A stretch of DNA of 64,000 nucleotides from Begonia masoniana (lineage: Eukaryota > Streptophyta > Magnoliopsida > Cucurbitales > Begoniaceae), in the NCBI GenBank assembly GCA_022432975.1, contig CM039510.1, positions 30,492,412 to 30,556,411 on the forward strand, given 5' to 3'. Under the pieces are notes generated by a model that saw nothing but the letters and a program-made list of their open reading frames with translations, made no database searches and was not told where the DNA came from. Positions 26,705-37,138 of this stretch are shown here, one piece after another; position 1 is the first letter of the stretch; each line of letters begins with the position of its first letter. The position numbers and the translations under genes are program-made.

Positions 26705-28875
26705 TGTAGCACCCGGTTCTATCGAACCAAAATTTGATCTATTATTAATGACGTACTTTTATGGAAGAATTGAGAGAAATATTGATTAGGTTAATGGGTG
26801 ACTAAGCAAGGGTATTTATGTAAATCGGAAGTTTTAAAAGTGGATAACGTATTTAAGGGAAGAGGGATTGAGTTTAATGAACTGTAGCCGCCACCATTTC
26901 ACATTTTCCTCTTCGGGTTTTCAGCTCAAGCAGCCGAGCTCTCTAGGCGATTTTCCTCGCCCGATTATCCTTCAACCGAGGTAAGTCTTGTTTTCTTGCA
27001 TTTTAGCGATTAGTTTACTGAGAGAATACAATGTGAAGGTTTCGAGGTTTCTGTGATTGAGGGTGGGTTCAGGTTTTTGGTGATAAATAGGAATGCACGG
27101 GTAGCAGAGCTTCAAATCGATTTCCTCAAACATATTATTGATTTTTTTGGTAAGGTTTAGTAAGAGTTGGATTAATGTACTGTCATGACCTTAGGTGAGC
27201 GAGTTTTGGAGCAGTTGTAACCGAGCATTTCCAGGAGAGCCAGGTAAGTAAAGTCTGCATGTGCCTTCGGGCCTACATCACAAAACAGTAGGGTTGTGCA
27301 TTTTGTGAATGATTTTGTATGTCATGCATCATGTTTTTGAAAGACTACGAAAATGAATTTCCATGTAAGAATGGTAAGGTATGAACTGAATGTGACAGAC
27401 AAACTATTAAGGGAACTAATCCGCCCCTTAATCGAGTAGAGGATGTATGACATTGGGAGAATTGATCCCACTCCTAAGGGAATCATGGGATCAGATCAGT
27501 TATTAAGGGAATTCATCCGCCCCTTAATCGAGTAGAGGATGTATGACATTGGGAGAATTGATCCCACTCCCAAAGGATCAGATCAGTTTATGAACGAATG
27601 TGTATTCAACTGAGATGAGAAAGTAGAAATTGCATGTTTAGGAATTTATGTTTCAGCAATGCATTTCATTAATGCTTTACTTACTTAGCATTAGGCTAAT
27701 AGATGAGTTTTGTGATGTAGGTGTTGAGGATACTGCAGGTGAATTCTCTGAGTTCACTGAGGGATAGGCTGGTTGGAGGAGCACATTCATGTTTCGGCCT
27801 GGTAAATTGATGAGGCGGGTTAACTGGTGTCAGTAATCTGGAAGTTTAGTTGACAGTGTTTCAATTTAAATTTGTTGAGTTTTCATGACAGAAGTGATTT
27901 CGATATTTTGAATACGTTTTTTTTTTAGTTTCCTTTTTCTGATAATAGTGTTCTGTTGGGATTTAATGTTGGCACTCACCGGATTTTTAGTAATGTAATG
28001 GTTTGAAATGTTTTTGAATGGTTTCAGTGAAGTGAGTAAATTCTTTTCTGTAGGTTAAGTTGTTGTTCTGTTGTCTATCGGAAGATGTCTTCAGTGGAAG
28101 CCATCAGATGATATAGAACAAAATGTGTCATTTAGTGATTGGCGTGTGTAGTTTACGTCATCAGAAGATGTAGGTTTAAGTCTATCGGATGATGTCTCAG
28201 TAAACTCATCGGCAAATGCGTGCTGACGTCATCGGAAGGTGTAGGTTTAAGTCTATCGGATGATGTCTCAGTAAACTCATCGGCAAATGCGTGCTGACGT
28301 CATCGGAAGGTGTAGGTTTAAGTCTATCGGATGATGTCTCAGTAAACTCATCGGCAGATGCGTGCTGACATCATCGAAAGGTGTAGGTTTAAGTCTATCG
28401 GATGATGTCTCAGTAAACTCATCGGCAGATGCGTGCTGACGTCATCGGAAGGTGTAGAGAGTATTTTGTCGTTTAGCCACCGGTGGATGTAGAACATAGT
28501 CGATCGGATGAAGAAAATCATCTGGCTGACATCATCGGAAGATGTAGAGTGCATTTTGTCGTTTTGCCACCGGATGATGTCTTCCATTTTCTGCTTCAGC
28601 CCCTTTTTGTTGACCTTGTTCAGCGGGCGATGCGTTTGACTTTTGAAACTTATGAAGTGTTCTGCGATTTAATCCTTTATTCCTTTTGCCGATTATTCCT
28701 CAAAATTCTAACTGAGTATTCAAGCATTGTACAATAGTTTTGTTTAACTCTATTTTACTTAAATGATTTCCGCTGCAAGTTTAAAAAGAAAAATAAATAA
28801 ATAATACGGTTGAAATTCTTAGTCATGTACGGGCATGGTGTGACGAACCGGGTTCAGATAACTTCTGGCGTTACA
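26705..28875 (+). repeat. Solo LTR F at the LTR/PBS boundary of element D
   Basis: 2171 bp, starting TGTAGCACCCGG and ending GGCGTTACA, with TSD GTTAC at 26700-26704 and 28876-28880. TATTTAAG at 26850-26857; donor GTAAGT at 26981; acceptor AG at 27193-27194; 49-nt micro-exon 27195-27243; donor GTAAGT at 27244; acceptor AG at 27719-27720. Arms 27272-27286 and 27707-27721 are perfect 15-base complements. Hairpin pairs at about 27405-27590. Four 71-bp tandem units containing TGACGTCATCGG or variants at about 28150-28450. Confidence 0.9.
28150..28450 (+). repeat. 71-bp tandem repeat, four units
   Basis: TGCTGACRTC recurs at 28221, 28292, 28363 and 28434, exactly 71 bases apart. Units contain CGGATGATGTC and, in most copies, the palindrome TGACGTCA. 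Confidence 0.9.
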
Positions 28876-28884
28876 GTTACGATA

Positions 28885-28895
28885 TGGTATCAGAG
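28885..28895 (+). other. Primer binding site of element D
   Basis: TGGTATCAGAG, as in elements Y and I; complementary to initiator tRNA-Met. Confidence 0.85.
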
Positions 28896-29036
28896 ACATT
28901 TGGTTAAACCGTTCAAAAGATTACTTATCAGTGCCGATCGTCGCGTGGGAGTACTCCAACAACTGTAAGTGTTTATGTTAACCTTAGTTATTAGATATTT
29001 ATGAGAGTAATTAACCTTGTCCAGGAATATAGCAAA

Positions 29037-29543
29037 ATGTCTAGACGACTAGGAAGACCAAGAGTACCGAGAGAGATACCAAATCCGGGAAGTGAGGAGG
29101 ATCTGAGTGTGATCAGACAATTAACAGAATTAGTGCACCTACAGTCTGAGCAGGTAAGTCAACTGTTGAACTGAGAAGTGCAAATGATGAAAAGGGTCAG
29201 TGAGGGCAAGGGCAGCCAGAGAAGGAAGAAGAAAGTACAGAATACTGAGAAGCTTCCTCAGTGTCTGAAATGTTTGAGAAATCACCCGGGCGAGTGCAGA
29301 ATTAGTTTGAAAAAGTGTTTCAATTGTGATGAAGTTGGACACAAGTTCAAAGACTGTCCGAAGCCCAGGGTTGTTCGATGTTATAACTGCAATGATGTAG
29401 GCCATGTTAGCAGGGATTGCCCAGCTCTAAAGAAGGGTGCTGCTAAAGTGGAACCGAGGATATTCGCTATGATTGAGTCGAGTGTCGATGACCAGCCAGC
29501 CATGGCGTCAGGTACTGTACTGATTAATTCAATGTCTGCTTAA
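29037..29543 (+). pseudogene. Element D mini-gag: N-terminus fused to zinc knuckles
   Basis: ATG at 29037 opens a frame that runs to 29543 with one TGA at 29172-29174 (codon 46). The N-terminus ([13 protein letters not shown]) matches that of element Y. It then jumps directly to the nucleocapsid: CLKCLRNHPGEC, CFNCDEVGHKFKDC and CYNCNDVGHVSRDC. The capsid domain present in Y (about 47000-47500) is deleted without losing frame. The frame ends at ..INSMSA where Y enters its protease. The 121 codons after the TGA are fully open. Confidence 0.8.
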
Positions 29544-30573
29544 AGTTGATTAAAGTGAAGTCAACAATTGGAAGGGTTGTTGAGTGTTATGATGTATGGC
29601 TTAGAATGATTTAAGTTAGAGACCTAGGGGTCTGTCAATACTCGATGAGTGGTTGTAAGATGAGTTAAGGAAAGAGAAGTGTTAAAATATGTCTTATGAC
29701 ATAGTAGAAGAATTTAAAGAGGATGAAGTAGTTATCTTATAATCTACTTCCATTGAAGCTACAATTAAGTCCTATTTTGACAAAATAGCTAGTATTTAAG
29801 ATCCAAATCAGCTGAGTGGTTCATTATTCATGAGGTTGAATTCTATAAAATGGAAGATGGATGACTAGAATACATATCTTATATTCAGAATATAGTATGG
29901 AATGTTAACTACCGAGGAAGCATTAATAGGAATTTGGAATTTAGGGACTAACAAAAAAAAATGACACTCTAGATTTTCGACCTACAATCGGTAAGTTCTA
30001 AGTGAACAGAAAATAATAATATAAACTTGAATATTTTAGACCCGTGAGAAGTTGACAGTCTCGAGGTGAGAAATTATATTCAAGAATCTAATTGAGGTTA
30101 ATGGTTGAAAATATATGAATAATAACAAATTTTGAGGATGTAATTTATCACTATGAAGTTGAGGACTTATGTTTTAGTTTGTGGATAGGTGTATGTTTTT
30201 AGGTAGTGACAGGATTCGTCAGATTAGATGTTATTTTTATGATAATTGCAATTTATTGTTCGAGTACTTAGAAGCTGTATTTGTTTGAAGACTTAAGACA
30301 AGAATGTTCCTCCTACGTATGTAGCGTAGCTTATTGGAGGAAATTTTTGAGGATTTGGAAATAGAAAATTTAAGGGTTGAATTAATTTGTTTTAGGGGAC
30401 TTAGAGATAAAGCTATGTCAGATAATTTTGAAAGTTGAGGTTATAGCGGTTTGATTGAAGCCAATGAAATTGTAAATCATTGAATGCAAGAAGGGTACAA
30501 TTATGAAGATTTAGATTAGACCGAGGGAAATTCGGTGGTGTTTGCAGATAAATGAGGTAAGAGTTAGTCAAGT
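29544..30573 (+). other. Element D non-coding internal region
   Basis: A/T- and G-rich, with stops in all frames and no pol motif recognised. It continues after solo LTR G at 33150-34008. Confidence 0.5.
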
Positions 30574-30578
30574 GTAAT

Positions 30579-33144
30579 TGTAACACCCGAAAATTTACAA
30601 TAACGCATATAACCTTAGTTAGAGTATGTTGTGAGAGTCCTAAAATTTTCCTAAGTTTTGAAACAAAGGAGTGTAAGAAAAATCATTGATTGATACGTTG
30701 AAAAGTCAAGAGCCTTTTTCAACCAATAGAATGTATTTATGTGAATGGAAAAGTGAATTAAAAAGGTGGTATGCAAGGAGCATTTCACGTTGGAATAAAG
30801 TGGAAGAAAGTGGTGGGGTGAGTTGTAAAATTTAAAAATTTGGTGGAGGAAAATCAAAAGGTGGAAAATGGTTAGGTTAAATGACAATTTTGTATGCTTT
30901 TTCCCTCATTCTCCACGGTTTTCTTCCCCTTCCTCCATAGCCGATCCTCCTCCTCCCTTTTCTTCAATCTTTGCATGGAATTTGGGTGGTAAGTTAAGTG
31001 GGTTTTGATTTTTATATAATTAGGTGTTGAGTTTTGGAGGTTTAAGGTGTTTTTGGTTGGATTTAGTTAGGGTTTGGAAAACCCTAAATGGGAGCTCCAA
31101 AATTTTAGTGTCTTTTGGCTAGTTTCTTCCCAAATTGATGGTTTAAACCTTTAATGATGTTAGTTTAGGTTGTTTTAGGAATAGATTTGAGTTTTGGTAA
31201 AGGTTATGGAAAAACCGGTTTTGTACACTTGGAGCACCGGTTCTGTTTTGATATTTCCGACTTGGCCAATGTGTTTGGTTGGTTACTTTGATGATTTCAA
31301 TGGATAGTAGACTTGTAGAGGTTTACAGATTGGGGTGGCATGTCAAAATCTGTTGAAAAATGAGAAAGTTATGACCGTTTGAAGTTGGATGTTAACATTT
31401 GTAGTAAAAATTGGGTTTAGGGCTTTGAGGGTGAATTTGTTTTAAGTGTTGTTTAGTTTTAGTTAGAAAATCCTTTAGAGTTTATTAGTCGCTTACTAAG
31501 TTAAGTTTTCTTTATTTTAGGTCATCGAGCTAGCTAGTGAATTTCTTGGATTACAGAGCAATCAGGTAAGTAGTGGTTGCTATCCTTTCGCTTTTGAGCC
31601 TACACCATAGAACGGTAGGGTTAATGGTTATTTATTTCGTGTTGTGTTGTTTCGCATATTCGTTGACATGCATCATGGTTTTACACGAGTTTCTTGCATG
31701 GTTTGATTGTGAGCGTGAAATGTAATCAGATAAAGAAATTGAGAAATGCATCTTGAGTAGTGTTCTTTGTTGGGATTACGTGCTGGAGTGTAGCACCCCG
31801 GAGGGACCTCTATGAAATATGACCGGCTAAAATACGAAATCTTGATTAGTGTGCCTTGTCAGGATTACGTGCTGGAGTGTAGCACCCCTAGGGGACCTCT
31901 ATGAAGGATGATTGGCTAAAACATAAATGTCATGAGTATGAATTCCTAGACAGTTATAGGATTCTATGATCGACGAGGGAGATTATGTATGGCCATCCTA
32001 GACGGTTATGGGATGAGTGCCATCTAGTCTTGCTCTGGTGGTTCTGAGTGTCGCCGTCCTAGATGGTTATAGGATGTGTGCCTACTCGATCCACACGGCT
32101 TATGAAATGACTAAAGCAACAAACAGCAAACGAACACAACTGAGAGTCAGAAACTACATGTGATAGGATTGAGTTGCATTGTGTGTGTGTGCATTCGTTT
32201 TCCCTACTTACTAAGTATTAGGCTTACTTTTTGTGTTCTATGGTGTAGGTGACGATATTTACCCAGGTGAGATAGACGAGACAACCAAGGACTAGATGCA
32301 GTCATTGATGCACAGGGCATGCCGGTGCAGGCCTTTGTCGGGGCACCTCGACCATGGATTTCTGGGAGTTTGAGGACAGGGTATACGATGTTTCGATATT
32401 TTGGGTTGGTATTTTGGGTTGTTTTGTTGTGTAACTAAGGATAATATTACGATGTTGTGAATATGGTTAGTAACTGTTTTGGAAATGATTTGAATGGTCT
32501 TTACAAATGGTTAAATTTACAGGTTTTTAGGTTTTGAAAATTTTAGGCGTTATGCCGCTCGTTTTAGTTTTAAAATAAATAATGTCGGGTTCACGTTCTC
32601 TATTTTTTTTGTTAACCGTTTTAAGTCGGTTTTTCGTGATTTTTATGAGACACGGAGTCAGAAGTGTCGGGAAGGTGTGGTTAAATTTTTAGGTGATTTG
32701 GAGGTGTTTTGCTAGACGGAAAATGAAGAAAAGCGGAAAAAATCAATTTGGGGCATGCTGGCACCCAAGAGGGTGCCGAACGCTCGGCACCAGGCACCGA
32801 ACTCTCGGCACCAGGCGCCGAACGTTCGGCACCTGCCCGCGCGCAGGGAGGCGTGCAGCGCGCTCCTGCGCGCGCGGTGAGCGCAGTAGGCGCGCGCGGC
32901 GCCCAACCAACATTTTTTTTTTGTTTTTTTTCTTTATTTTTGCCTATTTCTAAAATGTTTTGACTCGACCTTTTCCGACGTATTTTAAACGTATTTCACG
33001 CACATTTTCCAACATTTTTCGAGGGTTCGAAAAACCCAAAAATTGAGTCAAAATTTTATCAAAAATTATTTTAAACGTCGTTTTAAACATGTGTTTGGTT
33101 AGCAAAGTAGCGCACCGAGCCAGGGCGGGTTCGGGGGTGTTACA
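30579..33144 (+). repeat. Solo LTR G
   Basis: 2566 bp, starting TGTAACACCCG and ending GGGGTGTTACA, with TSD GTAAT at 30574-30578 and 33145-33149. Donor GTAAGT at 30989; acceptor AG at 31519-31520; 45-nt micro-exon 31521-31565; donor GTAAGT at 31566; acceptor AG at 32247-32248. Arms CCTACACCATAGAAC (31599-31613) and GTTCTATGGTGTAGG (32235-32249) pair 15 of 15. Hairpin-forming repeats (GTGCTGGAGTGTAGCAC; ATCCTAGACGGTTATAGGAT) lie at 31740-32060. GC-rich GGCACC/GGTGCC inverted repeats at 32757-32910. Confidence 0.9.
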
Positions 33145-33149
33145 GTAAT

Positions 33150-34008
33150 GAATGTGGATATGGAAGTTTGGGGAGAAAATTGAAGACTGAAAGTGATTTT
33201 TATGTGCTGCTTTGTGTGGATTTGAACGAACTTAATTAAAAAAAAAACTAGAACTGAACCTAAGTTAAAGAAGTTTGAGTGCTTAGGTTATATTTGATTG
33301 ATTTGTAGTCAATGATTGCATGAATGGTTGGGAGTCAAAGTACATAGTTAGAGTTGTTTGAATTTTGGAGACTTAGGGACCGCCAGAGATCAATAGGTGA
33401 CTAAGATTATAGTAGAATCGAAACGAGTGTTGCGAGCATAGTTATGACAAAAGTATTGGAGTGTACAATTGGGAAAATATTACTTGAGAGATAAAAGTTC
33501 TGGTGCATGTAGGGATTTCTAACACCGGTATAATGAGAGGACATGTATGAAGATTTGTGGGTGACATTTTTGAAAAGGGGTGACACTGAATGTACGAGTG
33601 AAAGGCTAAGGATGTAGTTATTGATGCGGAGAAAAGAAATAAAGATTTAGTTACAAGAATGTTAGGTTGTCAGACAGTTTTGTAAAGGATTTGTGATGGG
33701 ATAGAAATTAATGGTATAAGGATGAGTACGTAAAAGTGGTGAATTAGGATAGGTTGGAATTTACATCGTCGGAGGTAGATGTCGAGTTGTATTCACGGAG
33801 TGAGAATGTTCAAGGATGCGAACTAGTAGGAAAAGGTTGAGCTATTTTCTTCCTGCGGCCTTAGTGACTTGGTGTAGAGAGGGATTTAAAAGAGGTATGA
33901 TGAAGGGGATCGGTAATGAGAGCACAGGCAGTTAGAGAGTTACCCGAACCCGCGGAGTGTTGGATGTTATGAGTGACTCCCATGGATTAGCAGAACATTA
34001 AGATCCAA
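33150..34008 (+). other. Element D internal remnant between G and H
   Basis: No coding potential recognised. The flanking duplications join it to the rest of element D. Confidence 0.5.
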
Positions 34009-34013
34009 CCTAC

Positions 34014-36649
34014 TGTAACGCCCCTGAACCCACCCTGGCTCGGAACGCTACTTTGCTAACCAATCCCACGTTAAAGCTTAATTTAAAATAACATTGACAC
34101 ATAAGAATTTAAAGCTAAATCTCCCGACTCCCACTTATATAATACCTAGCTGTTTAGACTTCCTAATTTCTCTTAATCCTAACCTTTAAGCACCACGGCG
34201 TCTTTCCGAGATTTCGGTAAAGTAACGCCTGAAAATGGCGCCTCCAAAATGCTAGGTACCTGCAAACGAATAAATTCTCAACCAGTCCAGAATACTCCTA
34301 ACTATCTAACCAACCTACGAAATCTCCAACAACCAACATATCGTCGAGAAATGCTATCTACCAAAATAAAGAAAATCCCCCAATATAGGGTAACATATCA
34401 CCCTGACCTATGACTATATACAACAATTACAATTAGCTATAGAAAACATCAACCAAAAGACAAACTCTACAAACCACCAAAATAAATGTAAATTATACAC
34501 GACCCAAAATACTGTTCCACCCACATCTTTTCGAAGACCATGGTCGAGACGTCCCGACAACTGCCCGCACCGGCATACATCGTACATCAACGACTGCGTC
34601 CCAATCCTAGCTTTCCTCGTAGCTCTAATCTGTACTCCTGTCGTCACCTACACCACAGAACACACACACACGTAAACTTAAACTTAGCAAGTAATGAAGA
34701 ACGAATATAAACATTCACAACGCACACCACACTCACACAATACTCAAGCAATAACCAACAAACAAACAACACCGACAACCAATATTTGCCGTGCACCAAA
34801 GTGCCATATTTGCCGTGCACCGAAGTGCCAATTTGCCGTGCACCGAAGTGCCATATTTGCCGTGCACCGAAGTGCCAATTTGCCGTGCACCGAAGTGCCA
34901 ATTTGCCGTGCACCGAAGTGCCATATTTTCCGCGCACCAAAGTGCCAATTTGCCGTGCACCGAAGTGCCAATTTGCCGTGCACCGAAGTGCCAATTTGCC
35001 GTGTAATGACCTGGACCCCGTTCCCGCAGGCCCAGGCGCACTACTCAAGATTGCCGTGTAATGACCTGGACCCCATTCCCGCAGGCCCAGGCGCACTACT
35101 CAAGATTGCCGTGTAATGACCTGGACCTCGTTCCCGCAGGCCCAGGCGCACTACTCAACCACTCACACAACTCTTAGCAACGCAACAACTCAACGCAACC
35201 AACACGACAACAACCAAGCAATTCATTACTCAAACACCAAACATTTAAAACCATGCTTAACCAAACAAACTAAGCAAAGCAACCAAACCCAACAACAACC
35301 AATATTTCATTGCCACACTACTTAATACCAAACAACACCCGGTATTCAATAAAACACAACAATCAAACAAAACCAAACAAAACAACTAACCAAATAATAC
35401 AAGGCAACCACACCACCCAAAACAATACAAGGCAACCAAACAAACAACTACAAACTTACCGTTCCGTTGTCTAGTCCCGAAGGCAAAACAAATAATCTCC
35501 ACTACTTACCTGGCATTCTAGCTCGCTGAGGTTACTCGGTTACCTGTCCATCTATAGCTCGACCTACGACAATAATTCAAACTTCATTAAAATCAAGCCT
35601 ACCACATTACTTACCTGAATGCTCGGCTTCCACTTGCTTACTTTTACCGTCCAATTCACACGCTCGACGACCTAAAAAAACGTAAACTCAAATCGATAAG
35701 CTTTCAATAAACTCTAAAAGATTTTCTAACTAAAACTAAAACTAAAACTAACCAACAACTAAACAACTCTCACATCTAAACACCTAAACCCGGTTTTTGT
35801 ACAAATTACCGACGTCCAACTTTAAATGGCCATAACTTCCTCGTTTTTCAACGGATTTCGACGTGCCACCCCAACTCGGAAAGCTCTACACGTCTACTAT
35901 CCATTGAAATGCTTAAATCAACCAAATAAATCACTTAACCAATCCAGATTGCACAAATACAGAATCGGCCATCAATGTATAAAATCAGGTTTTTACCAAT
36001 ATCTTCAATCTAACCTCCTAACCACCTAATCTATCCATTCAACAACCAAATCCACCAAATTAGAAGGAAAACAACCAATTAGAAGTCAAAATTCGGAATC
36101 CCTAACCCTAGGTTTTCAAACATCCACAAAACTCAACCAAATCCTTTCAAAGCACTCACAAACTTCATCCACGTGCATATAATTAAAAACCCAATTAAAC
36201 TTACCTTGAAATCACATGAACAAATGAAGAAAGGAGGAGGAAGGGAGGCGGCTATGGAGGAGAGGAAGAGAGGCACGATGGGAGGAAGAAGAATGAAAGA
36301 AAACCACACCTTTTTCTCTTTTTATTTAATCAATTAATAATAATAATTAATAACCATGTGAAAATTACCTTAAAGCCCTCCCTTTTCCATTGCATTTTCA
36401 ACGCCCAAACACCACCACTTTTCATTTCCTTTACCAACCATTTATTTCATTTATTCATTCACACAATTTTACCATTGGTTGTTTGACTTTCAAACACCAA
36501 TTTCCACCAATCACACAAGTTTGACATTTCAAACTCTCTCTCTCACTTACTCTCTTTAAAACCAACGCCAAAACCCTCCTTAAAACACCATTAATTCATC
36601 CAATTTTACTAAGTCGCCTATACGCATTAGAGAAATCGCGGGTGTTACA
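34014..36649 (-). repeat. Solo LTR H, reverse orientation
   Basis: 2636 bp with TSD CCTAC at 34009-34013 and 36650-36654. In minus sense it starts TGTAACACCCGCG and ends GGGGCGTTACA. Acceptor GTCGTAG precedes a 54-nt micro-exon (35510-35563); donor GTAAGT begins at 35509; acceptor AG is at 34648-34649. Its arms match only about 11 of 15. Nine 23-24-bp units (34788-34997) and three 55-bp units (34998-35160) lie inside the intron-like segment. Confidence 0.88.
34788..35160 (-). repeat. Tandem hairpin repeats with TTCG loops, plus three 55-bp repeats
   Basis: On the minus (LTR sense) strand each 23-24-bp unit contains GCACTTCGGTGC, a 4-bp stem closed by TTCG, about nine copies with CTTTGG variants. 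Three 55-bp units starting GCCGTGTAATGACCTGG (plus strand) follow at 34998, 35053 and 35108. Confidence 0.9.
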
Positions 36650-36654
36650 CCTAC

Positions 36655-37138
36655 TCTTATATACAAGGAGAAATCAGTGGAAATACTAGATTTTGCAGTG
36701 AAGGTTTTATGCAACAAGAGGATTGCAGTTAAGAGTGTTATGTGAACTTCAACAAGGTTGCAAACATGGGGAGCTAGAAGAATATTTAGAACCCGAGTTA
36801 GAAGGAGAGACTTAAAGTATACCTTGATAGAATGGTTGATAGATTAAGTATTGAGAGCTCGAGTTGGTATTGATAAGTAGAAATGAGATGGTAGAGTAGA
36901 AAGGAAATGAAAATCGAGGATTTAGGATAAGAAGTCTACTTACTGAGGCTTTAGTGTTACATGATCAAAGATCTGTTGAGGGCATGAATGGATTGTGTAA
37001 GTGTTTGATTGACACGGAAGTAGTGAGGGGGAAACTAAATGAACTTAACGTGGAGAGAAGCTAGAGTCGAAACTGAGTAAGTTGATGAATAACTAAGCCA
37101 CGAATTTTGAGGACAAAATTCTTTTAAGGAGGGTAGAT
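36655..37138 (+). pseudogene. Element D pol tail (chromodomain-like) and polypurine tract
   Basis: Near 36658-36745 the frame reads SVEILDFAVKVLCNKR, aligning with the C-terminal chromodomain-like segment of Y's polyprotein ([15 protein letters not shown]). The remainder is decayed. It ends with AATTTTGAGGACAAAATTC and the purine tract AAGGAGGGTAGAT before the 3' LTR. Confidence 0.65.

Noticed and set aside
34694..35116. Several 70-150-residue repeat ORFs on both strands
   Set aside because: They are shadows of the 23-24-bp and 55-bp tandem repeats in solo LTR H.
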